Assembly: GCA_001564065.1 (NCBI GenBank)
Contig: LKNA01000015.1
Coordinates: 1-49,355, forward strand
Reading direction: 5' to 3'
DNA: 49,355 bases
Origin: Chitinophagaceae bacterium T5-Br10_B2g13
GTDB taxonomy: Bacteria; Bacteroidota; Rhodothermia; Balneolales; Balneolaceae
Part shown: piece by piece, positions 33,469 to 42,982 of the stretch
How positions within the stretch are numbered: position 1 is the stretch's first letter
Layout: every line of letters starts with the position of its first letter
Made by a program: the position numbers and the translations under genes
Notes under the pieces: model-generated
The model's database searches: none
Told to the model about the DNA's origin: nothing
Seen by the model: the letters and a program-made list of their open reading frames with translations, nothing else

Positions 33469-35750
33469 ATTCTAAGCTTTGGCTTTAGCCAGTAGAACAG
33501 GGAAGGGAGAACGAACAGATCGGCAAGAAGAGCTCCAAATATAGTTGTACAAACTAATATTCCCATCATTGCAGTGGATGTAAATGCACTGGTGATGAGC
33601 GTACCAAACCCTGCTATCAGTATTAAACTGGTTACAATAATGGCTCTTCCGGTACGAACCGTTGTTGCAGTTAATGATGGCAACATGGCCTGCCTTTTCA
33701 GGTATTCGATACGGAATCTGGCCAGAAAGTGAATGGAATCATCTACAGCAATTCCCAGTGCGATGGTGAAGATAACGGCTGTCGACGGTTTGATATCCAC
33801 ACCGGCAAAACCCATTACACCACCTACAATAATCAGCGGTATGAGATTAGGCACCAACGCAATCAAAGCCATCTTAAAGCTCTTAAATAGCATTGCCATG
33901 ATTAACGTAATAGCAAGTACAGCAAGCATGATGCTCCATGCCAGGGAGTAGACAATCTTATCAGTAAGATCCGCGCTTAATATTGTAGTGCCAGTAACAA
34001 TGACTTCTTCGTCAGGAAATAGTCTTTCCATTTCACTTCTGAACTCATCCCGTATCTGATTGATTCGCTTCGATCCCGCATCTTCAGTTTGTGCGGTTAT
34101 ACGTAGTTTACTGTAATCGAAATCAACCAGATTGTAGAGCTCATCCGCCTCATTAATTTCCATAAGCAGCGTGTACTGGGCAATTGCCTGGTCCGTATCC
34201 GGAAGTTGAAGGTCAAGTACCTCCGATCTTTTTGATTCAGAGAGCACACGGTGAACTTCTTTCATTAAAGTATGTAATCCAACCACACGATGAATTTCCG
34301 GATATTCGAGAAGTTTCTCTTCAAACTGAGATACTCTTTTTAATAAATCGGCCGAGAGTGCACCATCCGGTTCACCGGTATTAATAAGAAATTCCATCGG
34401 AAATTGCGGAGCTATTTCATCAGAAAAAAACCTGCTGTCCTGCATCAGTTCTGTATCTTCTCCTACGTCGTCAAATACTTTTCCATTCACATCGATTTTG
34501 GTTATACCAATCGAAAATATAATGGTCACTAAAAGGCCAAATAGAACCATTTTCCTATAGTTAAGCCTGTTCAGTCCTGAAACCTTATGTAACCATTTTT
34601 GCAACAGCGGATAGAATGAACCTGACTTTTCATCAAAGATTCGTTTGCTCTTAAGCCGCGATAATATGACCGGCAAAAAGAAGATGGTTATCACATAAGC
34701 CAGTAAAACACCAATTGCCGTATAGATACCAAATCTGCGCATCGGCATAACGGTACTGGTTAAAAGCGTCGCAAAACCTATGGCCGTTGTAAGACTAGTA
34801 AGAAACGTTGCACTCCCAAGAGTTTTTAACATCTCTATGATAGAGTTGTGTTTAGTTAATCCCGACTCCCTTGCATCATCATATTTCGAAATCATATGAA
34901 TAGCATCCGCCACGCCCACACATAGCAGAATAGGGGCAATGGTGCTGCTCATAATCTCCAGGTATCCGCCGGTGAGCTGAATAATGGCAACTGTTAAAAG
35001 AAGCGTGGACCACACAATGACCATTGGAAACAGTACTCCCCATATCGTACGATAGATATACCAAAGCAGAAGAATGATTAAAACAGACGAAATGGCGATG
35101 TACATCACAATTTCCCAGTTTAACAAATTCACATACTGATTACGAAAATAGGGGATGCCCGAAGTGTGGAACTCATAATCAGACCTGTATTCTTCCAGGA
35201 CATTATTTATTGAATCAATAATGTAGTTTCTGTTAAAAAAGGTATTTTCATCCTCATTAATTCTGAGCACAATAGCCGTTGCTGTACCGGAACGGTTGAT
35301 TAGTGAACCGTTTATAAATGGATCGAGTGTAATGTTCTCTTTAACTGATAAAAGCTGATCGTCTGTACTGTTTTCGAGATCGAAATAGGGATCAAACGAT
35401 AGCTGCCCATTTATACTTTTTATCTCCTGTGTATCTAATATGGAAATAACATCTTCCAGATAGTTTATCTCCTTAAACCGTTCAGTGATTGACTTGAGAT
35501 CCTGCAGAACTGAATGAGTGAACAAGGAGTCTGTTTTAAAACCAATTATAATGCTGTTGTCATCTCTGCCAAACTCTTCTTCAAGTCGTTCATAATCAGC
35601 TATTACCGGATCATCGTCAGGATAGAACCCTTCCAGGTTGAAATCTGTACGTATGTTTGAAGCCGGAAAAATGGATATAAAAAGAATGACCGTCAGACCA
35701 AAAAGTACCGACTTAGGATGGGCTAATATGAATTCTCCGAACTGCTTCAA
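33465..35750 (-). CDS. RND/MMPL-family transporter (hydrophobic-compound exporter type)
   Basis: A 761-residue inner-membrane protein with two repeats of one TM, a large periplasmic domain, then five TMs. First-half TM motifs are SSTIAPILLCVGVADAIHMI and TSLTTAIGFATLLTSTVMPM; second-half equivalents are PSTAVIFTIALGIAVDDSIH and VTSLILIAGFGTLITSAFTS. The GxxxDD/D in TM4 and its counterpart suggest proton-driven transport. This size and layout matches MMPL/HpnN-like proteins moving lipids or hopanoids rather than AcrB drug pumps. The start is TTG. A DUF1302-like outer-membrane protein is directly upstream. Confidence 0.85.
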   Translation of the reverse strand: MKQFGEFILAHPKSVLFGLTVILFISIFPASNIRTDFNLEGFYPDDDPVIADYERLEEEFGRDDNSIIIGFKTDSLFTHSVLQDLKSITERFKEINYLEDVISILDTQEIKSINGQLSFDPYFDLENSTDDQLLSVKENITLDPFINGSLINRSGTATAIVLRINEDENTFFNRNYIIDSINNVLEEYRSDYEFHTSGIPYFRNQYVNLLNWEIVMYIAISSVLIILLLWYIYRTIWGVLFPMVIVWSTLLLTVAIIQLTGGYLEIMSSTIAPILLCVGVADAIHMISKYDDARESGLTKHNSIIEMLKTLGSATFLTSLTTAIGFATLLTSTVMPMRRFGIYTAIGVLLAYVITIFFLPVILSRLKSKRIFDEKSGSFYPLLQKWLHKVSGLNRLNYRKMVLFGLLVTIIFSIGITKIDVNGKVFDDVGEDTELMQDSRFFSDEIAPQFPMEFLINTGEPDGALSADLLKRVSQFEEKLLEYPEIHRVVGLHTLMKEVHRVLSESKRSEVLDLQLPDTDQAIAQYTLLMEINEADELYNLVDFDYSKLRITAQTEDAGSKRINQIRDEFRSEMERLFPDEEVIVTGTTILSADLTDKIVYSLAWSIMLAVLAITLIMAMLFKSFKMALIALVPNLIPLIIVGGVMGFAGVDIKPSTAVIFTIALGIAVDDSIHFLARFRIEYLKRQAMLPSLTATTVRTGRAIIVTSLILIAGFGTLITSAFTSTAMMGILVCTTIFGALLADLFVLPSLFYWLKPKLRI

Positions 35751-35832
35751 AAAATTTCTGCTTTGTAAAGATTGATGAATGTTTTAAATACTGATCCTGA
35801 AACCGAATATGTAGGTCTTAAATTCCTGTAAA

Positions 35833-37236
35833 TTAGAAATAGACAGATATTCTTGAGAAAATGAAGCTGTTCTCCCTGAATTGATTAAAGGTGAAATGAC
35901 CGTAAAAAGGAGTAATCGGTTCGCCGCCGAAAAGATTTGTGCCCAAAGCAATTTCAAAGCCGTCATCAATCTCATACACACCCTGTAGCTGAAACCAAAA
36001 ATCTTCTGCATAAAAATTATATCGGCCTGTAGATGAAATTTGTAGCCGATCTCTTAGAAATGCCCGGTTTGCCAGTAAGGTTACGTATGGAAATAATTGC
36101 TGGGGCAGAATTCTGTCTTCGTAATTGAAGATCGTTTCCAGGTAAAATTGAAGGCTGATCAGCGTATTCCATTGATCTGTTTCTATTCCGGCCATAGAGT
36201 GCAGCCACGGTTTTTTTAGGAGATATCCGTCGTCCCGCACTTCAAATTCCTGCAGTACCTGAAGTGCAGTTGGCAGATCTTCCAGAGCTTGTTCCAACCT
36301 GTTAACTGATACCGGTAAAAAAGTAAAGAGTCGTTCATATACAAAAAGCTGTTCAGTTTGAACTTTCCATCGGTCACCGATAATCCACTCAAGTGAAAAT
36401 CCACCCATGGGGGATGCGTGATAACTCTCATACAGGTCTACCGAAGGAGGGTTTGGAAAATTAAAAGGATTAATATTAAGTGCGTAGGCAGGCATAGGGT
36501 GTGCCCAGTACATCAACATAATATCTAAATCCAGAGAGGAGGGGGAGCGCAATCCATATCGTGCTGCCAGCTGAACATCTGATAACTGAAACCCGTCTTC
36601 TTGTCTCACATAGTTAAACGGAATTGGTGTCGGAATTTCCTGTACAGGAAACCATCTCGATCCCGGTTTAGGTAGTCTGTCCGGTTCAAAAACAGGATTA
36701 AAAATTAGTTGAAGGGAATTTGAGCCATAGTAGCGCTGGTAATTTATCGCAGTTAATCCAAGTCTTAGATCAGCCGGGTCTTGTGTTAAAAACTCCCTTA
36801 AGTCAACAGGTGATAATATATCGGTAACAAATCCACCGGTAGCGCGCCCCCAGCTTATGATCTGCCGGCCAATTCTAATGTCACTGTTAGTGTAATACTT
36901 ATCGAAATAGGCTTCCCGCAGTATAATTTCAATGTCTTCATCTCTTCTGGCATACTGGTGAAGAATATCGGTCTCTACAAAAATATTACCTGCCGAAATT
37001 GAGGAGTTGAGCTGAAGTCTCAATCGGTTTCTGCCTGCTACAAACTCATGGTCGCCTGTAGTTTGTACAGCACTATAATTTTGCAGGAGTCCGTTGATGT
37101 TGGATTGTGCCTGAACAGGAGAAATCAGTCCATTGATAAGCAGTACAGATAGAAAGGGCAGGGCAAAGAGGTGAATATAGTAGAAACAAAACTTATTTAT
37201 ATAATATTTTTCTAAAATCAATTGAAGCTTAATCAA
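35833..37236 (-). CDS. DUF1302-like outer-membrane beta-barrel protein
   Basis: About 467 residues. The start is TTG (no ATG is available), with a long N-terminal leader whose hydrophobic segment LFALPFLSVLLINGLISPVQAQ is a signal peptide. The mature part is a beta-barrel. RIGRQIISWGRATGGFVTDI and LSPVDLREFLTQDPADLRLG match the DUF1302 signature, and SFIFSRISVYF is an aromatic-ended final strand. In Pseudomonas, DUF1302 proteins occur with MMPL transporters, as here 82 bases upstream of one, so a joint envelope-transport role is inferred. Confidence 0.72.
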   Translation of the reverse strand: MIKLQLILEKYYINKFCFYYIHLFALPFLSVLLINGLISPVQAQSNINGLLQNYSAVQTTGDHEFVAGRNRLRLQLNSSISAGNIFVETDILHQYARRDEDIEIILREAYFDKYYTNSDIRIGRQIISWGRATGGFVTDILSPVDLREFLTQDPADLRLGLTAINYQRYYGSNSLQLIFNPVFEPDRLPKPGSRWFPVQEIPTPIPFNYVRQEDGFQLSDVQLAARYGLRSPSSLDLDIMLMYWAHPMPAYALNINPFNFPNPPSVDLYESYHASPMGGFSLEWIIGDRWKVQTEQLFVYERLFTFLPVSVNRLEQALEDLPTALQVLQEFEVRDDGYLLKKPWLHSMAGIETDQWNTLISLQFYLETIFNYEDRILPQQLFPYVTLLANRAFLRDRLQISSTGRYNFYAEDFWFQLQGVYEIDDGFEIALGTNLFGGEPITPFYGHFTFNQFRENSFIFSRISVYF

Positions 37237-37336
37237 AATATGCGTAAATTTATTGCATTGTGGATGTCTTCTATAACGTCCCGAAAGTCACCAATTCTGA
37301 ATTATAACTTTTCATTTCTGAAGCTTAATCATACCT

Positions 37337-37801
37337 ATGGCGCACGAAAGAATCGAAGTAGACTTACCTTTAGCCAAAGTTTACGAATTGCTATCCAATC
37401 CCGTTCATTTTACAAATTTTCTGGAACGAATCGACAAAGTAGAAAAAATCAACTCCCAGACGTTTGAGTATACAACCAAGATTGGGAACGAGGAGTTTCA
37501 ATGGACTACTAATATTATTGACAATCTGAGAAATACCCGATTTGCTTGGATTACTATTAATGGAAATTTGAATCAAACAGGTACTATTCGTTTTACTCCA
37601 CTTAACAATGGAGAAAGAACTAGAGTAGATGTTTCTTTGGATTACAGAACATTTTTCGGCGAAGCTGAAGAAGATCTTGCTAATTTCATTGAGGGACTTC
37701 CCGCTCAGCTGAAAAAAGATCTTGATAAGTTTAAAGAACTTGCTGAATCAGGCACGTTTAACGACGAAGCTGAAGAAGAGACTAAAGAGGTAACGGCTTA
37801 A
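37337..37801 (+). CDS. SRPBCC-family (START/Bet v 1-like) protein
   Basis: A 154-residue ligand-binding-fold protein: IEVDLPLAKVYELLSNPVHF then TNFLERIDKVEKI, then IRFTPLNNGERTRVDVSLDY, then a long C-terminal helix (DLANFIEGLPAQLKKDLDKF). This matches the polyketide-cyclase/COQ10-like SRPBCC pattern. Such proteins bind hydrophobic ligands; none can be named here. The C-terminal tail is highly acidic. It is a single-gene unit with its own terminator and lies divergent to the DUF1302 gene. Confidence 0.8.
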   Translation: MAHERIEVDLPLAKVYELLSNPVHFTNFLERIDKVEKINSQTFEYTTKIGNEEFQWTTNIIDNLRNTRFAWITINGNLNQTGTIRFTPLNNGERTRVDVSLDYRTFFGEAEEDLANFIEGLPAQLKKDLDKFKELAESGTFNDEAEEETKEVTA

Positions 37802-37834
37802 ATCGTTACTATTTTATAAAAGATATATAAAATT

Positions 37835-37867
37835 GCGCCTTAACTTCTGTTGAGGCGCTTTTTTTTT
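37835..37867 (+). terminator. Intrinsic terminator of the SRPBCC gene
   Basis: GCGCCTTAA pairs with TTGAGGCGC (one G-T pair) around CTTCTG, followed by nine Ts. It lies 33 bases after the stop codon, and the aroE gene starts 23 bases later. Confidence 0.9.
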
Positions 37868-37889
37868 GCCATAATTATAGGAAGGTTCC

Positions 37890-38756
37890 ATGAGCTTATC
37901 TTTCAGTGAATTTAAAAATTCAAAAAAAACTGTAAACCCTCACTTTTTTGTGATTGGTTACCCAATTGGTCACTCCTTGTCACCTGTAATGCACCAGGCC
38001 GCACTGGACTATCACGGTATTAATGCCCAATATCACGCAATTCAGCTTCATCAATATGAAATTTCTGATTTCATAAGCTGGATGAACCGGGATGAGTTTT
38101 TAGGTTGTAACATCACCATACCGTATAAGAGTGAATTTATGAATGCAGTGGATCAGATTGATGAAATCGCAAGACATGCCGGGGTGATCAACACCATTGC
38201 AAAGTCGGATTTTCAGCTCTTTGGGCACAATACAGATGTTTACGGATTTTTATCACCGCTCAGACCTTATGCTAATGATCTTGAAGGAGAGAGGGCTATC
38301 GTTTTTGGTACAGGCGGTGCATCAAAAGCGGTACTGATCGGATTAGAGGAACTTGGACTTGAGGAAGTTGTTTTTGTATCCAGGTCACCGGAACAAAATT
38401 CTGTCGCTTCCGATTATCTTTGGACAACTACAGTAGATTATGGACGGTGGCAAGCCTATGCGAATGAGGCAACGCTAATTGTTAACACTACACCATTGGG
38501 TATGGAACCCAATCGTGATGCTTCGCCGGTTAATAAGACGGATAATGATCTGTTAAGAGGAAAAATCTGTTATGACCTGATTTACAATCCGCTTCGTACC
38601 CATTTTTTAAAACAAGCCGAAGAAGCAGCAGCAACAACCATCAACGGTCTGGAAATGTTGATGATGCAGGGAAACCGATCATTTGAAATATGGACTGGAA
38701 AATCTTTTCCATTTGATGAAATTAAAGCATTGCTCATCAAAAACTTAAAAGAGTAA
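37890..38756 (+). CDS. aroE: Shikimate dehydrogenase
   Basis: A 288-residue enzyme reducing 3-dehydroshikimate in aromatic amino acid synthesis. FFVIGYPIGHSLSPVMHQAA is the substrate loop, CNITIPYKSEF holds catalytic Lys80, FGHNTDVYGF follows, and VFGTGGASKAVLIGL is the NADP fold. About 16 polar residues precede the usual start, so it is slightly extended at the N-terminus. It is separated from pgeF by one base (TAATATG). Confidence 0.94.
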   Translation: MSLSFSEFKNSKKTVNPHFFVIGYPIGHSLSPVMHQAALDYHGINAQYHAIQLHQYEISDFISWMNRDEFLGCNITIPYKSEFMNAVDQIDEIARHAGVINTIAKSDFQLFGHNTDVYGFLSPLRPYANDLEGERAIVFGTGGASKAVLIGLEELGLEEVVFVSRSPEQNSVASDYLWTTTVDYGRWQAYANEATLIVNTTPLGMEPNRDASPVNKTDNDLLRGKICYDLIYNPLRTHFLKQAEEAAATTINGLEMLMMQGNRSFEIWTGKSFPFDEIKALLIKNLKE

Positions 38757-38757
38757 T

Positions 38758-39501
38758 ATGAAACTTTTCTACTCAAAGATATTTCAAAATCAAAATCGTA
38801 TATCGGTTCTTTTTTCAGAGTCGAACCGTGAAATAGTGAATCGTAACGGAGCTGTTTCCGGCTTGAACCTTGGTTACAACACCAATGCCAGACGCGAGGA
38901 AGTAGATCAGAATTTTAAGTTCCTGTTTGATGAAATTGGATGGGATCTGAACCGGCTTGCAATCGCGAATCAGGTGCATCAAACGAATATTGTAACTGTC
39001 ACCGAATCAGGTACCTACAACGATACCGATGGCTTTGTTTCTAACCAACCGGGTACAATTTTAGGAATACGAGTTGCCGACTGTGCCGCTGTACTGGCCG
39101 GAGACCCTAAAAATGGTGTTATAGGAGCGTTTCACGCCGGGTGGAAAGGAGCGGCCGGAAATATCATTCCGAAGGGCATTCATAAAATGATCGAACTGGG
39201 TTCCAGTCCTGATGAGATTAAAGTGTATATCAGTCCATGCATCTTGCAGAAAAACTTCGAGGTGGGAGAGGAGGTTGCCATACTATTTCCGGATTCTTTT
39301 GTAGACCGCGTTTCTTACAATAAACCTCACGTTGATCTACAGGGATTTATTATCCATCAATTGAAAGAGAACGGAATAAAAAGCAATCACATTCAGGCAG
39401 CCGAATTATGCACCATTGAAGACAAACGATTTTATTCCTATCGAAGAGAACGGGAAAAGGCCGGACGTATGTTGGGACTTATCAAATTAAACAATCTGTA
39501 A
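38758..39501 (+). CDS. pgeF: PgeF/YfiH-family multicopper-oxidase-fold protein
   Basis: A 247-residue member of the laccase-domain (YfiH/PgeF) family. NQVHQTNIVTV, GIRVADCAAVLAGDP and IGAFHAGWKGAAGNII give the His-Cys-His metal site, and CTIEDKRFYSYRREREKAGR is the C-terminal signature. Family members were named polyphenol oxidases. E. coli YfiH/PgeF prevents misincorporation in peptidoglycan, and other members act as purine nucleoside phosphorylases. Which activity applies here is not visible. It is immediately downstream of aroE. Confidence 0.9.
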   Translation: MKLFYSKIFQNQNRISVLFSESNREIVNRNGAVSGLNLGYNTNARREEVDQNFKFLFDEIGWDLNRLAIANQVHQTNIVTVTESGTYNDTDGFVSNQPGTILGIRVADCAAVLAGDPKNGVIGAFHAGWKGAAGNIIPKGIHKMIELGSSPDEIKVYISPCILQKNFEVGEEVAILFPDSFVDRVSYNKPHVDLQGFIIHQLKENGIKSNHIQAAELCTIEDKRFYSYRREREKAGRMLGLIKLNNL

Positions 39502-39514
39502 AAATCCATTTCAA

Positions 39515-40426
39515 TTGCGTATCAGTTATTCACCGGGGTATGTAGCCCCACTGCCGGATAATCATGTCTTCCCGATGAAAAAATTTTCGGGTCTTTACGA
39601 CTATCTCATTAATAACGGCATCTTCAATGAGTCAGCCATTTTTGAGCCGTCTATGGTTGATTTTGCCAATCTCTATACGGTGCACACTCAGCGTTACGGA
39701 CACGGAGTATGGACCGGAGACCTATCCAAAAAGGAGATTCGCAAAATGGGACTTCCGTGGTCGAAAGGATTAGCCAGACGTTCGCGACTGGCCGTTCAGG
39801 GTACGATCAATACCGGTTTGATGGCACTTCAGGATGGAATTGCAGGGAATCTGGCCGGAGGTACGCACCACGCGATGCCTGATCACGGTGAAGGGTTTTG
39901 TGTTTATAATGATGTTGCCGTTGCCATAAAAGTGTTGCGTCAGTCAAAATGGGTAAACAAGGTTATGATTATTGATGTGGACGTACACCAGGGTAATGGA
40001 AATGCTGCGATTTTTGAAGATGAACCAAATGTTTACACATTTTCGATTCACGGTGAGAAAAACTATCCGTTCGTAAAACCGCCTTCAACACTGGATGTGG
40101 GCTTACCGGACCAGACAAGAGACAGGCAGTACATTCAAACCCTAACCGACTCATTGGATAGAGTTTTTAACGAATTCACTCCAGACCTGGTATTTTATCT
40201 TGCGGGTATCGATCCTCTTGAGGAGGATCATTTTGGACGGCTCTCTTTAACCATGAAAGGTTTAGAAGAGAGGGAACGACTGGTCATTGAAACGGTAACC
40301 CAAAAAGAGATCCCCATGGCGCTACTACTTTCCGGCGGTTATGCACCAACTCTTCAAAAAACAGTTGAGGCTCATGCACTTATGTATAAAGCCGCTAAAG
40401 AAATTTCCGCACCGTACTTTCAGTAA
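39515..40426 (+). CDS. Histone-deacetylase-like zinc amidohydrolase
   Basis: A 303-residue arginase/deacetylase-fold protein. LAGGTHHAMPDHGEGFCVYN carries the catalytic histidine pair, IIDVDVHQGNGNA supplies Asp/His zinc ligands, and YLAGIDPLEEDHFGRL supplies the second Asp. LLSGGYAP completes the pocket. Bacterial homologues act on acetylpolyamines, acetylated proteins or other N-acyl substrates; the substrate is unknown. The start is TTG (TTG CGT ATC AGT). Confidence 0.88.
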   Translation: MRISYSPGYVAPLPDNHVFPMKKFSGLYDYLINNGIFNESAIFEPSMVDFANLYTVHTQRYGHGVWTGDLSKKEIRKMGLPWSKGLARRSRLAVQGTINTGLMALQDGIAGNLAGGTHHAMPDHGEGFCVYNDVAVAIKVLRQSKWVNKVMIIDVDVHQGNGNAAIFEDEPNVYTFSIHGEKNYPFVKPPSTLDVGLPDQTRDRQYIQTLTDSLDRVFNEFTPDLVFYLAGIDPLEEDHFGRLSLTMKGLEERERLVIETVTQKEIPMALLLSGGYAPTLQKTVEAHALMYKAAKEISAPYFQ

Positions 40427-40471
40427 ACTTTCTCTATTTTTAGAACTTTCACTAAACAAACGGGCATTTTA

Positions 40472-41626
40472 TTGCAGCAAAAAAATCTGGCAATTTTAGG
40501 ATCCACGGGGTCAATTGGCACACAGGCGTTAGAAATTGTAGAGTCGCGGCCTGACCTTTTCAAAACAACGGTCTTAACCGCTAATCGCAGTTATAAAAAG
40601 CTCGCTGATCAGGTCAATCGTCTCAAGCCTGATACCGTGGTTCTCTGCGATATACAATACAAGAGTGATTTTTTGAACCAACTCTCACATCAGCCCAAAA
40701 ACATTCTGTTTGGTAGTGAATCTTTAGAACACGTTACGCAGAACATGGAATATGATGTTTTGCTGAACAGCCTGGTCGGTTTTGCCGGGTTTATGTCTAC
40801 CTACAGAGCACTGCAGGCAGGTAAAACTGTTGCTTTGGCAAATAAGGAGTCACTTGTTGTTGGCGGTGAACTGCTGACCCGTTTGGATGCATTTAAACAG
40901 GGAAAGCTGATCCCGGTAGATTCAGAGCACTCTGCGATGCTGCAATCCATTGTGGGAGAAAGCAGAGACGTCATTAGGAAAATAATTATTACGGCAAGTG
41001 GCGGACCTTTTCGGGACTATAGTCCTGAGCAGTTAAATAATGTAACGGTTGAAGATGCTCTAAACCACCCAAACTGGGATATGGGAGCTAAAATAACGGT
41101 TGATTCGGCCACGATGATGAATAAGGGGCTCGAAATTATTGAGGCTAAATGGTTTTTCGACCTTCCAATCGACCGGATTATTCCGGTTATTCATCCTCAG
41201 AGTATTATTCACTCCATCGTAGAATTTATTGACGGCTCATCAAAAGCCCAGCTAGGGCCTCCGGATATGAAAGTTCCGATTCTCTATGCGCTCACCTATC
41301 CCGAACGAATTGATTACCCGAATCAAACGTTAGATTACAGTGAGACCTTTAGTATGGATTTTAATCCTGTTGAATATGACCGGTTTCCATGCATTGAGCT
41401 GGCGATGGAGGCGGCCAAGCAGGAGGGGTTGGCTCCGGCAATTCTGAATGCAGCAAATGAAGTTGCAGTGGAACGGTTTTTGAACGGTGAAATTCGTTAT
41501 ATTGACATCCCAAAAATTATTGAACAATCGTTAATTAAATTAGAACACAACAAGCTTCTGACTCCCGAAACGTTGTTAGAAATTGACAAAGAAACTCGCG
41601 AATTCGCAAACGCACTATTACGATAG
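40472..41626 (+). CDS. dxr: 1-deoxy-D-xylulose-5-phosphate reductoisomerase
   Basis: A 384-residue enzyme of the MEP isoprenoid pathway, feeding the carotenoids implied by crtY/blh. The NADPH-binding GSTGSIGTQALEIV is at the start, then ALANKESLVVGGELL, PVDSEHSAMLQSIVGE (metal-binding Asp/Glu), and DSATMMNKGLEIIEAKWFFD. The start is TTG at 40472. The genes that follow (rseP, psd, pssA) are close and co-directional. Confidence 0.95.
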   Translation: MQQKNLAILGSTGSIGTQALEIVESRPDLFKTTVLTANRSYKKLADQVNRLKPDTVVLCDIQYKSDFLNQLSHQPKNILFGSESLEHVTQNMEYDVLLNSLVGFAGFMSTYRALQAGKTVALANKESLVVGGELLTRLDAFKQGKLIPVDSEHSAMLQSIVGESRDVIRKIIITASGGPFRDYSPEQLNNVTVEDALNHPNWDMGAKITVDSATMMNKGLEIIEAKWFFDLPIDRIIPVIHPQSIIHSIVEFIDGSSKAQLGPPDMKVPILYALTYPERIDYPNQTLDYSETFSMDFNPVEYDRFPCIELAMEAAKQEGLAPAILNAANEVAVERFLNGEIRYIDIPKIIEQSLIKLEHNKLLTPETLLEIDKETREFANALLR

Positions 41627-41632
41627 ATATAC

Positions 41633-42976
41633 ATGGATTGGATTTTAAGTTTTTCGAATACCATTCTCATTTTTATAGCGGCTATATTCATTCTGGTTAC
41701 CATTCATGAGCTGGGGCATTTCCTTGCAGCAAAACTGTTTGGAATGAGAGTCAATAAATTTTCTATTGGCTTTCCACCAAAAATATTTGGCTTTAAAAAA
41801 GGAGATACCGAATACGTTCTCGGCGCTACACCGCTTGGAGGTTATGTAAGTATAGCCGGCATGATCGATGAGTCGATGGAGACTGAGTTTGTTGACGAGG
41901 AAATCAAACCGGACGAATTTAGGGCAAAACCGGTCTGGCAGCGAATGATCGTTATTACAGCCGGAGTCATTTTTAACGTTATACTGGCAGTGGCAATTTA
42001 TGCAGGTATCGCTCTCCATTACGGCGAGACGGTAATACCAATAGATTCTATGAATGGTGCCTACGTAAGTGAAACTTCTGTTGCGTATCAAATTGGCATG
42101 CAGACCGGAGACAGACTTATTGGGGTAAACAATAAGGAAGTTCAGCATTTCAGACAGTTACTCAATCCATCTGAGTTAACCGGTAGGGATCTCACATTTT
42201 TAGTTGAACGAAACGGAGAAAGAGTTACTCTCTCTACACCACCCAATTTCCTGGATTTAGTGAGCAGAGATGGATTTATTTCACAAGAGCACTATTTGCC
42301 AAGTTCGTTCTCTGCAGTGCAGGAAGGTAGCCCGGCAGATCAGGCCGGATTGGAGGGTGGAGACCAAATTGTTGCCGTGGACGGTGAACCTGTAAGTTAT
42401 TGGGTTCAACTGGTAGAAAAAATTCAAGCAGCGGATTCTGCTCTTACTTTGGATGTTGATAGAAATGGCGAACGGTTTCAGGTATCTCTTTCACCTGATC
42501 CGGAATCCGGTCAAATCGGTATTGCCTCTCCAAGTTTTGAAAATTCTTTCAGGGTTGAACAGCTTAATTACAACCTTGCCCAATCTTTGGGAATGGGATT
42601 AGAACGCTCCAACGATGCACTTTTTGGTATTGTGCAGGGAATTGGAAAAATGTTTTCCGGTGATATCTCTGTTCGCGAAAATTTAGGTGGCCCTGTTGCC
42701 ATTGCTAACGTTACCCGTGAAGCTACAGACAGAGGTGGCTGGCTCGGATTCTGGAATATCACCGCTTTCTTAAGTATTACCCTGGCCATCATGAATATGT
42801 TACCCATTCCGGCACTGGATGGTGGACACTTTATGTTCCTGGTTTACGAAGGAATCACTCGCCGCGAACCTTCCCCTAAAGTCCGAATGGGACTACAACA
42901 ACTTGGTTTTATACTACTTATCGGACTATTCATTCTCGTAACCTTTAATGATATTTTACGCACATTCGGAGGCTAA
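41633..42976 (+). CDS. rseP: Site-2 intramembrane zinc metalloprotease RseP
   Basis: A 447-residue inner-membrane protease that cleaves transmembrane anti-sigma factors and remnant signal peptides. TIHELGHFLAAKL in TM1 is the HExxH zinc site (H25, E26, H29), MNMLPIPALDGGHFMFL near the C-terminus provides the third ligand, and two PDZ-like regions lie between (~100-190 and 215-290). The target here is unknown; the putative anti-sigma in this window has no membrane segment, so it is not an obvious substrate. Confidence 0.94.
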   Translation: MDWILSFSNTILIFIAAIFILVTIHELGHFLAAKLFGMRVNKFSIGFPPKIFGFKKGDTEYVLGATPLGGYVSIAGMIDESMETEFVDEEIKPDEFRAKPVWQRMIVITAGVIFNVILAVAIYAGIALHYGETVIPIDSMNGAYVSETSVAYQIGMQTGDRLIGVNNKEVQHFRQLLNPSELTGRDLTFLVERNGERVTLSTPPNFLDLVSRDGFISQEHYLPSSFSAVQEGSPADQAGLEGGDQIVAVDGEPVSYWVQLVEKIQAADSALTLDVDRNGERFQVSLSPDPESGQIGIASPSFENSFRVEQLNYNLAQSLGMGLERSNDALFGIVQGIGKMFSGDISVRENLGGPVAIANVTREATDRGGWLGFWNITAFLSITLAIMNMLPIPALDGGHFMFLVYEGITRREPSPKVRMGLQQLGFILLIGLFILVTFNDILRTFGG

Positions 42977-42982
42977 TAAATA

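Noticed and set aside
37222..37467. Short forward frame overlapping the SRPBCC gene
   Set aside because: It reads basic, non-family sequence in a frame shifted from the clear SRPBCC gene that it overlaps, with no ribosome-binding site of its own.
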